In this document: positions 1 through 11,230 of the stretch, piece after piece | Layout: each line of letters begins with the position of its first letter | Position numbering within the stretch: the stretch's first letter is position 1 | Origin: Tetradesmus obliquus | Lineage: Eukaryota; Chlorophyta; Chlorophyceae; Sphaeropleales; Scenedesmaceae | DNA length: 64,000 bases | Assembly (NCBI GenBank): GCA_030272155.1 | Contig: CP126197.1 | Location: 4,146,001 to 4,210,000, forward strand | Reading direction: 5' to 3' | The notes under the pieces: model-generated | Databases searched by the model: none | Seen by the model: only the letters and a program-made list of their open reading frames with translations | What the model was told of the DNA's origin: nothing | Translations under genes and position numbers: made by a program

Positions 1-1611
1 CTGCTGCTGCAGCTGGCCAGCTTTCAGCTTTGGCTGCCTCGCTATGCCGGACTAGTCAGGAGCCTCACCCTCAACGACAAGCAGATGCCAAACCTGAGCG
101 CTGCAAATATTGCAGCGTACTGGAAATTAGTGTGCGGCATGCTGCGGTCAGCCATGCGGCAAACGGCGGCACCACCAGCTGAAGTCAACCTAGCAGCAGA
201 TGTCACAGCAGCAACAGCAGCAGCATCAAAGGCACATGCAGCCACAGCGCATCCTCAGCAGCAGCTGCAGCAACCGCAGCAGCAGCAGCAGCAGCAGCGA
301 CAGGTCTGGCGACTGGCTCACTTCCGCAGTGACGCGCCCTATGCTTGGCACCTGCTGGATCACCTGCCAGCATGCAGCCTGACAGCACTCGACCTCAGCA
401 TCAACCGCAGCATCAGCGACAGGCTAGGCGCCGCCATATCAGCAGCACTAGCTCGCCTCAGCCGTCTGCAGCGCCTGAGCCTGTCTTGTCGCGTCGCTCC
501 TGGCATTCTGCACACCAACTGCCTCGCAGGAATCCAGCAGCTGAGCCGGCTCACATCTCTCAGCATCAGCGGCTGTTGGCGGAGCTACCCGCGGCCGCGG
601 CAGCAGCCGACACCGCAGCTGCTGCACCTGGGGCAGCTGACACAGCAGCTGCTGCAGCTGCGGCAGCTGCACTTGGACTGCTCAGGGCTGCCAGCAATCG
701 ACCTGGCACATCTCACACAGCTGGATCGCCTGGTGCTAAAGAAGCAGCTACCGCATGGCTCCCGGCTGCCGCTGCAGCTGACAGCTCTCGAGCTCGACAA
801 CGGTGAAGGTGATCTCGACGTCGTGCTGCTGCTGCGGCTGCAGCGGCTGCGGCGGCTGCACATTGCGGTCGAGGGGTTTGACAGTGCCCCGCAGCTGCTG
901 CAGCTGGCCAGGGCTTTGCCAGCACTGACACATTTATCGCTGGAGTACTGTCACCACCACTGTGACAGCGGGGAGACGCAGCGTGCGGTGGAGGTGTGGC
1001 CGCGCCTGCCTTCCTTGCAGGAGCTCAATGTGGGTTTCGGGATGTGGACGCCATCTCCGATCGAACTGGGCAACATCCTGCGGGGAGTGGCCGGATGTAC
1101 TCGGCTTACACAGCTGCAGCTTGCAGCAATGAGTGTGTTGGAGGATGAGGATGGTGATCCTTTTGGGTTAGGCGGGCCCGTTGCAGCTTGCGCCTGCCTC
1201 GCAGGCCTAAGCAATTTGCGAAGTTCAGCCTATCCAAGGCCGGTGGCCGGAGTTCGATGCTTGCACCTGGTGACACACTTGCCATGGCAGCGCTGACTGG
1301 GCTGACGCGTCTAGTGTTATTCAGTGCAGGGCCGGGTGTGGATGACACAGCAGCAACTGCACGGGCATGCCGTCTGAAGCAGCTGCGGCATTTAGACCTG
1401 CGGGGGTGTGATTTGGGCAGCATGGCGTGCTGCAGCAATTGCACAGCTGCATGAGCTGACAGAGCTGCGGCTGGAGGGAAATGAGGGGCTGACTGAGCGG
1501 GGCTTGATGCTGCTGACGGGGCTGTCGCAGCTGCAGCAGCTGGGGGTGTCAAGTGACCAGCTGCCGGCTGCAGTGGTGGCTAGTTTCTGGGCAGCACTGC
1601 GGCAACAGTAG
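1..1611 (+). pseudogene. leucine-rich-repeat protein, 5'-truncated by window edge, two frameshifts
   Basis: The frame is already open at base 1 and encodes a leucine-rich-repeat protein (repeating LxxLxxLxL units with LTALDLS, LTHLSLEY and LTELRLEG) homologous along its length to the complementary-strand gene at 12267-14063. The copy starts inside the region matching LLQQLASFQLWLPRY of that paralogue, so its N-terminus lies left of the window. A glutamine run (about 255-300) is encoded by CAG repeats. Reading frame 1 holds to about 1210. Homology then continues in frame 3 from about 1215 to about 1435, and returns to frame 1 through FWAALRQQ and the stop at 1609-1611. The two shifts compensate each other. 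No obvious splice sites remove them, so I call this a recently damaged paralogue; two assembly errors or very short introns are alternatives. Function unknown; the family may act as a protein-protein adaptor. Confidence 0.6.
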
Positions 1612-1809
1612 TTGCTCTGTGCTGCAAGGCACTACGGTTTGGGGGATGCATCACTGTCACTGTCGCCAAAATTGGTGTTGGTTCTGGTTATTGCGCAAAC
1701 AATAGCTTTATAACTGCTGGTGTTCACTTACGATGCGAGCGCTACGCGTGCACCAGACAGCAAGCGTTGGCTCTGTTTCAAGTTATAACATGGTTGGTCA
1801 ACGATTGCG

Positions 1810-2418
1810 CTACCTGCCACGGTCACTCTCGCTGTCACTGCTGCTGCTCCGGCCCCTGCTGCGGCTCCTGCTGCGTTTCCTGCTGCTCTTCTTGTGCTTG
1901 TGCTTGCTGCTCTTCTTATGCTTCTTGTGCTTCTCCTTGTGCTTCTTCTTGCCTGCTGCTGCTGCCTGCACAATGCGTAGTGCCTCTTCCACTGTCAAGT
2001 TGGCTGCTGGTGCATCACTGCCTCCAGAGTCCCTGCATCACAGCACAGCACAAGACAGCACTAACTTCAGGCTCAACACACCGGAAGTTGTGTATAAGCA
2101 CATTCCCATCCACCACATCCCAGCATTTGTCAGCAGAAGCACAACAGCATGTTGCTGCTGCTGCTCCTCCTGCAGCAAGGCCCCCAGCCACGCAGAAACC
2201 TTAATCAATAGCCTCAGTTCTCTACCTTGCAACCAGTTGACAGCATAGCAGCAGCCTTGTTGCTGCCTGAGCAAGCAATATTATTGCATGTGCTTCTACT
2301 GTTGCTGCTGATCCTGCTGTTGAGCAGCTCACCTCTGAGGCACTGCTCCAGGAGCAGCAGGCCCCTGGGCCATCCAAGCAGGCACCACAGCACCCCTGCC
2401 CCTGCCCACCGGCGGCAG

Positions 2419-2452
<34 letters not shown>

Positions 2453-3767
2453 GGAGGTGGAGGGAAGCCCGCACCGCCGCCACCTGTAACAGGCATAAAA
2501 CAGATCAAGCAGCACCAACCGCAAGTCAGGCAAAAGACAAGCAGTGGAAGGCGGTGCCAGTCTTGCTTCTGCAGATGCATACACCACACGCACAACTCGC
2601 ACAACACCAATCTTGCAGTCAAAATCTGGTCAAACACGACAAAACAACAGTGCACCGCACCTGCTGCAGGCCTGCCTGGCTCCTCAGGATGCAGCAGGTC
2701 ATAGCCTGTGCTGCCAAAGGCATCTGGCCGTGTGGCAAGGTAGCCCCAGTCAATGGCCCCGCCACTTGAGCACTTCAAACAACCTAAAGCGGAAGTCAAA
2801 CTTTGGTCAAACGTAACAACGTAACAGTGCATCGCACCTGCTGCTGGCCTACCTGGCTCCTCAGGATAATCCTGCAGCAGGTCATAGCCTGTGCTGCCAA
2901 AGGCATCTGGCCGTGTGGCCAGGTAGCCCCAGTCAATGGCCCCGCCACGCACTTGAGCACTTCAAACAACCTAAAGCGGCAGTCAAACTTCGGTCAAACG
3001 TAACAACGTAACAGTGCAGCGCACCTGCTGCAGGCCTGCCTGGCTCCTCAGGGTCATCCTGCAGCAGGTCATAGCCTGTGCTGCCAAAGGCATCAGGCCG
3101 TGTGGCAAGGTAGCCCCAATCAATGGCGCCGCCTCGCACTTCGCCAGCACTGGCACCGACAGGGGCGCGGCCGCCGGGCCCCCCTTGGCCCCCCTCGCCC
3201 CTAGGGCGGTAGCGCAGGTTCTGCAGGTCCGACATTACAGGTGAACAGGAAACAAGTCAGGAGGTTGGCAGACGCGAGCTTCAAGCTGTTACAAATCAAA
3301 ACATATGTGGCGGACACGATATATGCACATATCAACACCCCCAAGCTCCCAGCCCCACCTGCGAGAGCAGGTCAGTGCTGTCAACCTGGTCCACCAGCTT
3401 CATGCTCTGACATCAATTCTACAAAGCATTTTTAAAGCAGCCAAACCAACAAGGGGGCGCAGGCGCCGTGGGGCGCAGGCGCCGGTGGGCGCAGGCGCCG
3501 AGGGCGATGTTGCTGTGCCTCGCAGTAGCAACATGCCACTGCTGCTGCCAATGCTGATGATAACTACCCACCTGAGGGTCCAGGTCGGTGCCGTCAGCCT
3601 GGTCCACCAGCTTCATGGAGCAGCCGATCTTGGGGCCCCTGTCATCATGACCAACCTCCACCACCTGGCAGCAGCAGCAGCAGCAGCAATAACAGTTCAG
3701 GGGTCCACCAGCTTCATGGAGCAGCCAATATTGGGGCCCCTGTTGTCATGACCAACTTCCACCACCT

Positions 3768-3818
<51 letters not shown>

Positions 3819-4213
3819 CAAGATGCATCACTAGTGCCAGTGATCTAGCCGTCACCCACTCAGGCAGACAGTCCAATGCCCTGGCAGGAATGCATGCAAA
3901 CATCAATCCACGCAAACATTCAAACATTCAAGCCATTCATCACAACAACTCCCCGGCCGTACCCTGAACCCCAACTGCTGCCCCAGCTCCACCACTTTGC
4001 GCATGTGCACACAACATAATCCTTTCCACCCATCCATCTGCTAGTAACTAGTTGTCTCATGCAGGTTATGATTTAAAAAAATTCATCTGATATTGCGCAC
4101 CTTGACCCACACCTCCTGCCCCAGCTCCACCACCTCCCCAATAGCCTTCTTGCGCTCAGCCTCGCCGTCCTCAGCAGAAAACTCGAGGTAGTTGGCCACC
4201 TGGAACGACAGCA

Positions 4214-4254
<41 letters not shown>

Positions 4255-4628
4255 TGAGCAGCAGTGAAGCAAGTTCAGCCTTGCCGTCCTCAGCACTGAA
4301 CTCAAGGTAGTTGGCCACCTGAATTGTCAGCATAAGAGCAGCAGCAGCAGCAGCAGCAGGGTGGGACGAAGGCGGGTCACAAGCTGATCCTCAGCGCTGA
4401 ACTTAAGGTAGTTGGCCACCTGGGGCGATAGCATGAACGCAGCAGCAACAGCAGCAACAGCAGCAGCAGCAGCAGGGTGAAATGCGGGCTGCACGCTGAT
4501 CCTCAGCGCTGAACTCCAGGTAGTTGGCCACCCGCGGGTGGCAGTGGCAGCGGCAGCAGCAGCAGTCTCACAACCTGTTCCTCAGCAATGAATTCAGAAA
4601 TATGGCCACCTGGCAGGAGACGTGCCGT

Positions 4629-4671
<43 letters not shown>

Positions 4672-4776
4672 GCAGCGGCGGCGGCGGCAGCAGCAGCAGC
4701 AGCAGCAGCAGCAGTCTCGCAACCTGCTCCTCAGCAATGAAGTCAGATAGTTGGCCACCTGGCGGGAGACAGAAAT

Positions 4777-4809
<33 letters not shown>

Positions 4810-7800
4810 TCAGAACCACATTCACACCATCGAGGGTAGCTGGCCACCTTGCCAGCAGCATGCCGGCAGCTTCGCCGGCAGGTGGGAGCAGCATTACAAG
4901 TGCATCCCCTGAGGATGCATGACCCAGCAACTGCCAGAAACCCCTGCACCCACCTGGCTGGCGTGCACCAAGCCGTACTTTCTGAACCCTTGCAGCGCCA
5001 CGAACACTCCGTAGGCCTCAATGCGCTTCACTTCCCCTTGGTGGCAGGTGCCCACCTCAGGGGGATCGTCAGACTGGCGGCCGCCTCCACCACCTGCAGC
5101 AGAAATGGCACATGCAGCAGCAGGGCAGATCCGACTTAGATGTGGCTAACCAGTCAAGACTGACGCCGCAGCGGTGGCAGGTGCCAATCTCAGGGGGATC
5201 GTCAGACTGGCGGCCCCCACCCCCACCTGCAGTGAAAATTGTTGGGTTCAGCAGCTAGGCAGGTTGAGCTGAGTCAAACCGGGTGGTGCTTATTGCTGCT
5301 GGCACTGGCGTGCTTGCCATGCAGCACCCCGCACTCAACAAAGCCGCAGCAACTGCTTCTGGTGCAGTTGCATGTGCAGCGGCGCCGTGCTGAGTGCACG
5401 CTACAACAGAGTATACAGCCAAACAACTGCATGAGCAGACGTGTTGCCTTGCAAAACAACTTGAGGATGCAAAAGGGCGTGCACAGCTGCCTTGCTGGTG
5501 CGCATGCGTGCACACACATACACACATACACAAACCCGCCGCTGGTGTGCCATTCGGCTGCCTGGCAGGTCGGCAGCTGCACCATTGGCTGCTGCTGCTG
5601 CTGCCGCACCCTCACCTTTGGCGGCTGCTGCTGCTGCCGCCTGGCCTGTGGGGTCCAGGTCTGCGCCGCTGTCCTGGTCAACCACGCGCATGCTGCCGTG
5701 CACCCTGTAGCCAGGCCCATTCTGGTTCTGATCAGCAGACACCTCCAGAATCTGCAGCAGCATCAGCACAGCAGGTCAGCAGGGCACCACAACGCTGCCA
5801 GCCGCTGGCGTTACGTCTTGGCTCTTGCATCTTGTGCCATAACCACGGCCACATGTGGACAACAGCAGCACAAATCAAGCCGCGTATCAGCGCCTTTGCC
5901 CCCCCTTGACCCACACGTGATGCGCAGGTGGTGCCGCATACTCCAGCCACTGGCTGTTTGGCATGCAAAGCATTCTGCACAATGTGATACCAGAAGTCTG
6001 CTCCACCGCTCACCTTGACCCACACGCGCTGCCCTGGTGGTGCTGCATACTCCAGTGCCTTCACTTTGAGCTCATCCTCATCACCACGGGTGAGCAGCAC
6101 CTCCTCAGATACCTGTCCAGATGATGGGCAGGTAGGTGCAGCAGTAGCGCAGCAGCAGGCGCAGGTTGTGGTGTTCATCATGTTGTGGCTTACAACGTCC
6201 CTGATGGTTCCACGACCCACATGTGCCACCCTCTATCGTAGCAGTCTGCAGGGGCACGCAGGCATGCCAGCCTGACCCACTGCAACCCGCTGGGGCGCAC
6301 TCGAGTGCGCTGTAATAAGCAGCTGCTGCGCCGCGCCGAACCTGCGAGTGGTGCACCAGCACATGCCACCTGTAGCCCTCAAGGCCACAAAACCCACAAA
6401 CAAAACCACACCCATAGCCACATTCACAATATGCACACCTGTGAGTGGTGCACCAGCACGTGCCTCCTGTAGCCTTCAATGGCCACAAACACGCCAAAGG
6501 GCTTCACTGTGTGCACCACACCCCTATGGATGGAGCCGATGGGGGGAGGCTCATCCGACATGGGGCCTGCAGTGACAAGAAAGAAGCAGGCAGGCAGGCA
6601 AGTGTAAACAAGCAAGTTGTTGGCAGCGACCCAGGTAGAAGGAGCAGTGGCAGGATACATGAGAGGTGGCTGAGCAGATGCACCACACCCCTGTGGATGG
6701 AGCCGATAGGAGGAGGCTCATCCGATACAGGGCCTGCAGGGCGAAGAAACAAGCAGGCAGGCAGGCAGGCAAGCGGCAGGCATAAGGAGAGGCGGCTGAG
6801 CACATGCACTACACCCCTGTGAATGGAGCGGATGGGGGGGCGGGTCATCCGATACAGGGCCTGCAGGAGACGAAGCAAGCAGGCAAGCATGACAGCATGT
6901 TGGCGGATTGGACCTGGAAGCAGGCAGCTGAGAAGGCAATGCATACACAATGCACAGGTTTGTAGAGCCAAGCACAAGTGGGTGGCATTTCATTATATGT
7001 TATGAATGCCTCACCTGCTGGTGGCCGCCTTGGCCCTCCTCCTCCGCCTCTGTCCCTGTCCCACTGCCTGTCTCTGTCCCTGTCGTGGCCTCTGTCCCTG
7101 TCAACAGCGGCGGCAGCAGCGACGGCAGCGGCAGCAAAGGCTGCTGCTGCTGCAGCACCTCCACCTGGAGGCGGTGGGAACTGCTGCTGCTGCTGTTGCT
7201 GCTGGGGAGGTGGTGGGAATTGCTGCTGCTGCTGCTGCTGCTGCTGCTCCCATCTGCTGCCATGCCTGTGTCCCTCTCTATCAGCCCTGTCTCGGTCCCT
7301 GTCTCGGTCTCTTTCCCTAGATGAGGCAGCATGGGGCAGCATGCATTCTGTCAGCAGCAAAAGGTTGACATGGGTGTTTCAGGCATTCTGTCAGCACCAA
7401 AAGGTCAACATGGATGTTTCCAAAGCAAAATGTTGGATTGAGCTGCCTAGTCAGTACAACTAGCAGCTAAGGCTATTGAGCAAAGCAAGGTGTCGGTCTG
7501 AGCATCTACAAATACATAACGCAAGCTTGCGGCTCTTTCACTCTTGCCTGCACACTTGAAATCTGCCAAACATACGTGCTAGCACTGGATGCAGTACACT
7601 TACAGTGACTGACACACCTGTCTCTACTGTCTCTGCTGCGCCTGCGCAGCGCAGCTGGCGGTGACCTGTCGCCCTGCCGCCGCTCCCTGCTCCTGCTCCT
7701 GCTTCTGCTTCTGCGTGCTACTTCCCTGCGGCGCTCTCCTACTGGAGAGCTGTTGCCTCTGCCACTGTGCCCGCGCTGCAAGCCGTCCCTGCTGCTGTCA

Positions 7801-8075
7801 CGCAGTGCTGCTGCCTCTGCTGCTGCACGTGGCAGTGACTTGCTTCTGCTTCTGCTGCGGGTGCTGTGGCCACGTCTGGCATTGTCTCTGTCTCTGTCCC
7901 GTGATCTGGATCTGCTGCGTGCTGCGGGCCTGCGCAGCGGCTGGCGCTGCTGTGACATGTCCCTGCTTCTGTCCCTGCCGCTGTCCCTGCGTCCCTCACT
8001 ATGCTGCTGCCTGTCCCTTGACCTGGACTTGCTGCGCGATCTGCTGCGCGAGTGGCGGTGCCGCTCCCTGGACAT
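1810..8075 (-). CDS. RS-rich protein with tandem S1 RNA-binding domains
   Basis: Eleven exons with consistent phases: 8075-7618, 7316-7015, 6566-6439, 6112-6014, 5751-5616, 5093-4954, 4199-4101, 3664-3572, 3220-3025, 2483-2333 and 2017-1810, giving about 669 residues. Residues 1-250 are arginine/serine and RD-rich with two glutamine runs. The first S1 domain (about 260-365) begins GSIHRGVVHTVKPFGVFVAI and includes RVWVKV and a SMRVVDQ-DLDP strand. The second (about 388-485) begins GTCHQGEVKRIEAYGVFVAL and includes EVWVKV and SMKLVDQ-DLDP. Matching exon sizes (99 and 99 nt for the central S1 exon) indicate internal duplication of the domain. Then come a Gly-rich stretch, an AIDWGYLATRP block, poly-Gln and a Lys/His-rich, RS-type tail. 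RS tails with S1 folds are known in nuclear RNA-processing proteins (DHX8, ZCCHC17/pNO40), so a nuclear role in splicing or ribosome assembly is inferred. No helicase or zinc knuckle was seen. The start is the first in-frame ATG. Introns are full of partial exon copies. Confidence 0.8.
2650..3135 (-). repeat. three-fold tandem repeat of exon 9 (3' part) of the S1/RS gene
   Basis: Units of about 175-190 bp begin near 2651, 2826 and 3015 on the + strand. Each carries the sequence for AIDWGYLATRPDAFGSTGYD and the exon's donor region (GCAGCAG then GTGCG). The intact exon is 3220-3025; the other two copies lie downstream in transcription, inside intron 9, and have small indels (one loses the codons before PEEPG). 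Confidence 0.85.
3355..3775 (-). repeat. partial copies flanking exon 8 of the S1/RS gene
   Basis: The intact exon 8 is 3664-3572. Upstream of it in transcription (about 3772-3700) is a copy of the acceptor and 5' half, coding for VVEVGHDNRGPNIGCSMKLVD before diverging. Downstream (about 3412-3360) is a copy of the 3' half with SMKLVDQVD-like sequence and a GTGGG donor. CAG microsatellites separate them. Confidence 0.8.
3768..3819. repeat. (CAG)n microsatellite, about 16 units
   Basis: This is an uninterrupted AGC/CAG run in intron 7 of the S1/RS gene, among the longest pure triplet tracts in the window. Other long tracts are at about 4219-4250, 4628-4672 and 4775-4808. Confidence 0.95.
4181..4860 (-). 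repeat. about seven-copy array of the exon 7 start of the S1/RS gene, spaced by CAG repeats
   Basis: A 25-35 bp core (the + strand reads a variant of GTAGTTGGCCACCTGG, the complement of the acceptor plus VANYLEFS codons) recurs near 4190, 4305, 4407, 4518, 4603, 4752 and 4843. CAG-rich spacers separate the copies. Only the copy at 4199 continues into the full exon 7 (4199-4101). The other six lie upstream in transcription and are increasingly degenerate. Confidence 0.85.
5150..5229 (-). repeat. partial upstream copy of exon 6 of the S1/RS gene
   Basis: It copies the acceptor and first part of exon 6 (GGGGRQSDDPPE then IGTCH), diverging after about 60 bp. The intact exon is 5093-4954. Confidence 0.8.
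5905..5956 (-). repeat. partial downstream copy of exon 4 of the S1/RS gene
   Basis: It matches the end of exon 4 (EYAAPP...VWVK codons). The donor that follows VWVK in the intact exon (GTGAGC at 6013) has become GGGGGG here. Confidence 0.75.
6335..6870 (-). repeat. partial copies on both sides of exon 3 of the S1/RS gene
   Basis: The intact exon 3 is 6566-6439. Two upstream copies (about 6862-6795 and 6742-6665) keep the acceptor and the codons for SDEPPPIGSIHRGVVH before diverging. One downstream copy (about 6392-6341) keeps the GYRRHVLVHHSQ end and a GT donor. Confidence 0.85.
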
Positions 8076-8788
8076 GTGCAGTTGTGCATGCGAAGGCAGG
8101 AGCAGCACTTGGTGCAAGCATACGACCGCTGCAGCACATTGGCAGCATAATGCAGTGTTTCAAAATCTGTGCCGCAGGAAGCCACATATGCAGCGCTGTC
8201 GGCATCACCAGGTGTAGCGGCACATGACTGCACGACAATGTTCCTTGTACTGCTGCACTGCCCACCTGGATCTGCCCATTGCTCCAGCCAACTATAAGTG
8301 ATATATGAGACTCTGCTTGTGTTGTGATGTATAGACCTGTGGATTCTGCTCACTTCATTGAAGAAATGTTGCAGCTTCTGCTGCTGTTGCTGCTACTGCT
8401 GCTGCTTTCGGAACATCCCAGGAGTCACAGCAGTGTCGGTGTGCTTCGCAACATCACCATTCATGACTATGATCAGCGGTCAGCATCAACGCAGCATGGA
8501 TCGTGTTGAGCTTTGTCACTGCGAGCTAGGGCTCTACGGTGACTGTCACTCGCTGAATCGTGTTGCCCTGTAGTGTTGTTGCTCGCTGCAAATTTATCTG
8601 CTGCACCCCAAGTGACTTTTCCGTATCCTTGCCCAAGTAGCGAGCTATTGTGGACTGCTTTCGCATGTGCTTTCCTTACATCATCGTCGCTGTTCGCTGC
8701 TAAACACATCACAAAGTAATTATCGTGGACAGCAAACCACACACATCAAGGATCGATTGCGAGCCACCGCTCCAGGCACTACACACAA
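8076..8788. other. divergent intergenic region between the S1/RS gene and the guanylate kinase gene
   Basis: This 0.7 kb stretch separates two genes transcribed away from each other and should hold both promoters. A CTG repeat lies near 8375-8406. I saw no clear TATA box or other element I could defend. Confidence 0.5.
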
Positions 8789-11230
8789 ATGCTAGCCACA
8801 CAGCTATGCAGCAGGACAGTGTCTGTGTCCAGGAGGTGCTTGCAGCAGCTGCTGTTCAGCAGCCTACGCTGCCTGTGCCCATCAGCTGCAGCAGCACGTC
8901 AGTTATGCACCAGCCGCAGCAGCTGCCGGGCAACAGGCACAGCAGGTCAGCAGTCCATAGATGACCAGGTAGCAGCAGCAGACACCAGTGTGCTGGATAC
9001 AGTGAAGCTACTAGAGGCTGGCATAGGGCCACTTAGCCAGCATCCTATGGTGAGCAGCAGCAGGCTTTCAGAGCATTCTTAGCAATATAACCAAAGCAGA
9101 TGCAGCTTGCTGTGGCGTATGAGCAGTGGCAAGCATGGCTGCGAAGCTTGTGGCAGGCTGCAGGACAGCAACAGGCATGAATGACAGCAATGATCAATAG
9201 CTCAGGTCAGCAAGCCCTGCTGGCAAGGCTCACACACATGCCATATCAAGTACACAGCCAAAGTAAATCTTGAGAACGCAATTGACCTCTGCATCTGGTC
9301 CAGTCAGTTGCGCAGCAGCAGCAGCAGTGAACACCCCGAATTCTCACCAGCATGCAGGACATGCATGCATCCATGCGCGTGGGCACACTGCATGAGCCTG
9401 ATTGCGAGTGATTGCTCAACCATTGCAGGTGCCCCCTCCGCAGCCGCGCGTGGTGGTAATCAGCGGGCCTAGTGGTGTGGGCAAGGACGCAGTCATCAAG
9501 CGCTTGCAGGAACTGCGGCCAGACCTCTACTTTGTCGTCACCGCAACATCCAGGTGCGGCGCTACCAAGCTGGTACAATCTTGTAGACACGCTGTTTGTG
9601 TGCATAGCAGCTGCTCAGTAGCTGTCGCACTGGATATAGAATGCAGCTTCAGCAGCAGCAGCCAGGCGTTCAGCCAACACAGTCAGTTTGGAAAGGCCAT
9701 AGTAGCAGGCTTCACACAAGGCTGCTTTGTGGGCTGTGGGTCTGGCACCAGTCCTGTCTAACCAAATCTAAACAGTTGAGCATGTGTTACATAACATGTT
9801 ATGTAACATGCAGGGCCATGCGGCCGGGCGAGGTGGAGGGCAAGGACTACTTCTTTGTCAGCAAGGCCACATTTGAATCCTGGATTGCCTCTGGTCAGCT
9901 GCTGGAGCATGCGCTGGTGTATGGCGAGTACAAGGGCATCCCGCGGCAGCAAGTCGACGCAGCGCTGAGCAAAGGCAGCGACGTGGTGCTGCGCATAGAC
10001 GTGCAGGTGCGCTGCTGACAAAGCTGCTGCTGCATGCTGCTTGTTCAGAGCAAGTTGTCGTATGGTGGGGCACTTGCACTCGCATAGGCAGGGGATGCTG
10101 GTTGTAGTGCTTTTGTGGAAGCCTGTGGGCAATGGTTTTGGGGCTGTTGTGCGCACGATGGCGCTGTGTGCTGGAGCATGCGCTGGTGTATGGCGAGTAC
10201 AAGGGGATCCCGCGGCAGCAAGTGGACGCAGCGCTGAGCAAGGGCAGCGACGTGGTGCTGCGCATAGACATGCAGGTGCGGGTGTGGGTATTAGTGCTGT
10301 TGCAGACTGTGCTGCAGGAAGGGCTACAAGGCGCAGTGCTTGAAAGCGTTGGCTATGCTGCGATGCATGGCGATTATGTGTTATGCGGCTGAGTTGACTG
10401 GCGGTTAACCAGACGCCTGTCCATGCTTTTTGCCATATCTGCTGTACACTGTTCGCAACTTGCCGCAATGCGTGCTGCTGTCTGCCTTGGCTGCAGGGCG
10501 CTGACACAGTGCGGCGGCTGATGCCTGGCGTGGTGAGCGGTTCGTTGTGGCTGAAAGGGCCCTGCCATGCATCTTGCTAACCGGCAGCTATATGTTCATT
10601 AAACTCATCGCATGCTCGGCGCACTGCCTGTTGCGGCTGCAGGGCGCGGACACGGTGCGGCGGCTGATGCCTGGCGTGGTGAGCGTGTTCATTGTGGCTG
10701 AGAGCGAGGCGCAGCTGGTGGCACGCCTGGTCAGCAGGAAGACGGAGCCGCTGGACAAGATGGTCACGCGCGTGAAGACCGCGCGGTGAGCAGCAGCAGC
10801 TGCTTTTGCGTCTGATTCGTGGTTGTGGCCATTGTGCAGTGTGCACACTTGTACATCCTCAGGACGGAATTGCGTCTCAGGCACGAACGCAGCGTGCCAT
10901 CAACAGCACCCAATTTTACCTCATTTCACACAGCCGTATGCATCATCAGCGCTGCTCTGCATGCTGACGATGGGCTGGCTAGTGACTTCTGGGCTGTGCA
11001 GCACCATGTTTCTGCAAATGCGGCAGATGTCCGTGCCCTGGTCTTGCGTTGTCCAATCCTGCAACGCTGTGCTGCTGCTGCTGCTGCCCTGCTGCAGGGA
11101 TGAGACGCAGCACATACACAAGTTTGACTACGTGGTGGTCAACAGGGAGGGCCAGCTGGACGAGTGCGTGGCGCAGTTGGCTGCCATCATTGACGCAGAG
11201 AAGCTGCGCACCAAGCAGCAGCAGGCATGA
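8789..11230 (+). CDS. GMK: guanylate kinase, probably organelle-targeted
   Basis: Five exons (8789-9049, 9429-9553, 9814-10006, 10643-10785, 11098-11230) join in frame to about 284 residues. Guanylate kinase phosphorylates GMP to GDP with ATP. The P-loop is GPSGVGKD, the variant typical of plant organellar (VIRESCENT-2-like) enzymes. The GMP-binding part follows: [18 protein letters not shown], then [18 protein letters not shown] with the conserved E and Y residues. The lid region contains [21 protein letters not shown], and the C-terminal part has [10 protein letters not shown]. Residues 1-60 are rich in Arg, Ser, Cys and Leu with no acids, like a chloroplast or mitochondrial presequence; which organelle is not decided. 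Introns 3 and the 3' flank contain partial copies of exons 3, 4 and 5. Exon 4 is used from 10643 because the earlier copy at 10499 breaks off after MPGV. Confidence 0.92.
10155..10540 (+). repeat. partial copies of guanylate kinase exons 3 and 4 within intron 3
   Basis: Bases 10168-10276 repeat the 3' half of exon 3 ([18 protein letters not shown] onward) with its donor, almost unchanged. Bases 10490-10535 repeat the acceptor and first dozen codons of exon 4 ([12 protein letters not shown]). The full exon 4 follows at 10643. Confidence 0.9.

Noticed and set aside
4524..4930. Poly-Ser (+) and poly-Leu (-) ORFs
   Set aside because: They are translations of CAG/CTG tracts within the S1/RS exon 7 echo array, with no homology or splice support.
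5239..6229. Long ORFs on both strands (259 and 165 codons)
   Set aside because: Shadows of S1/RS exons 4 and 5 and their introns; the true frame is fixed by splice phase and the S1 motif.
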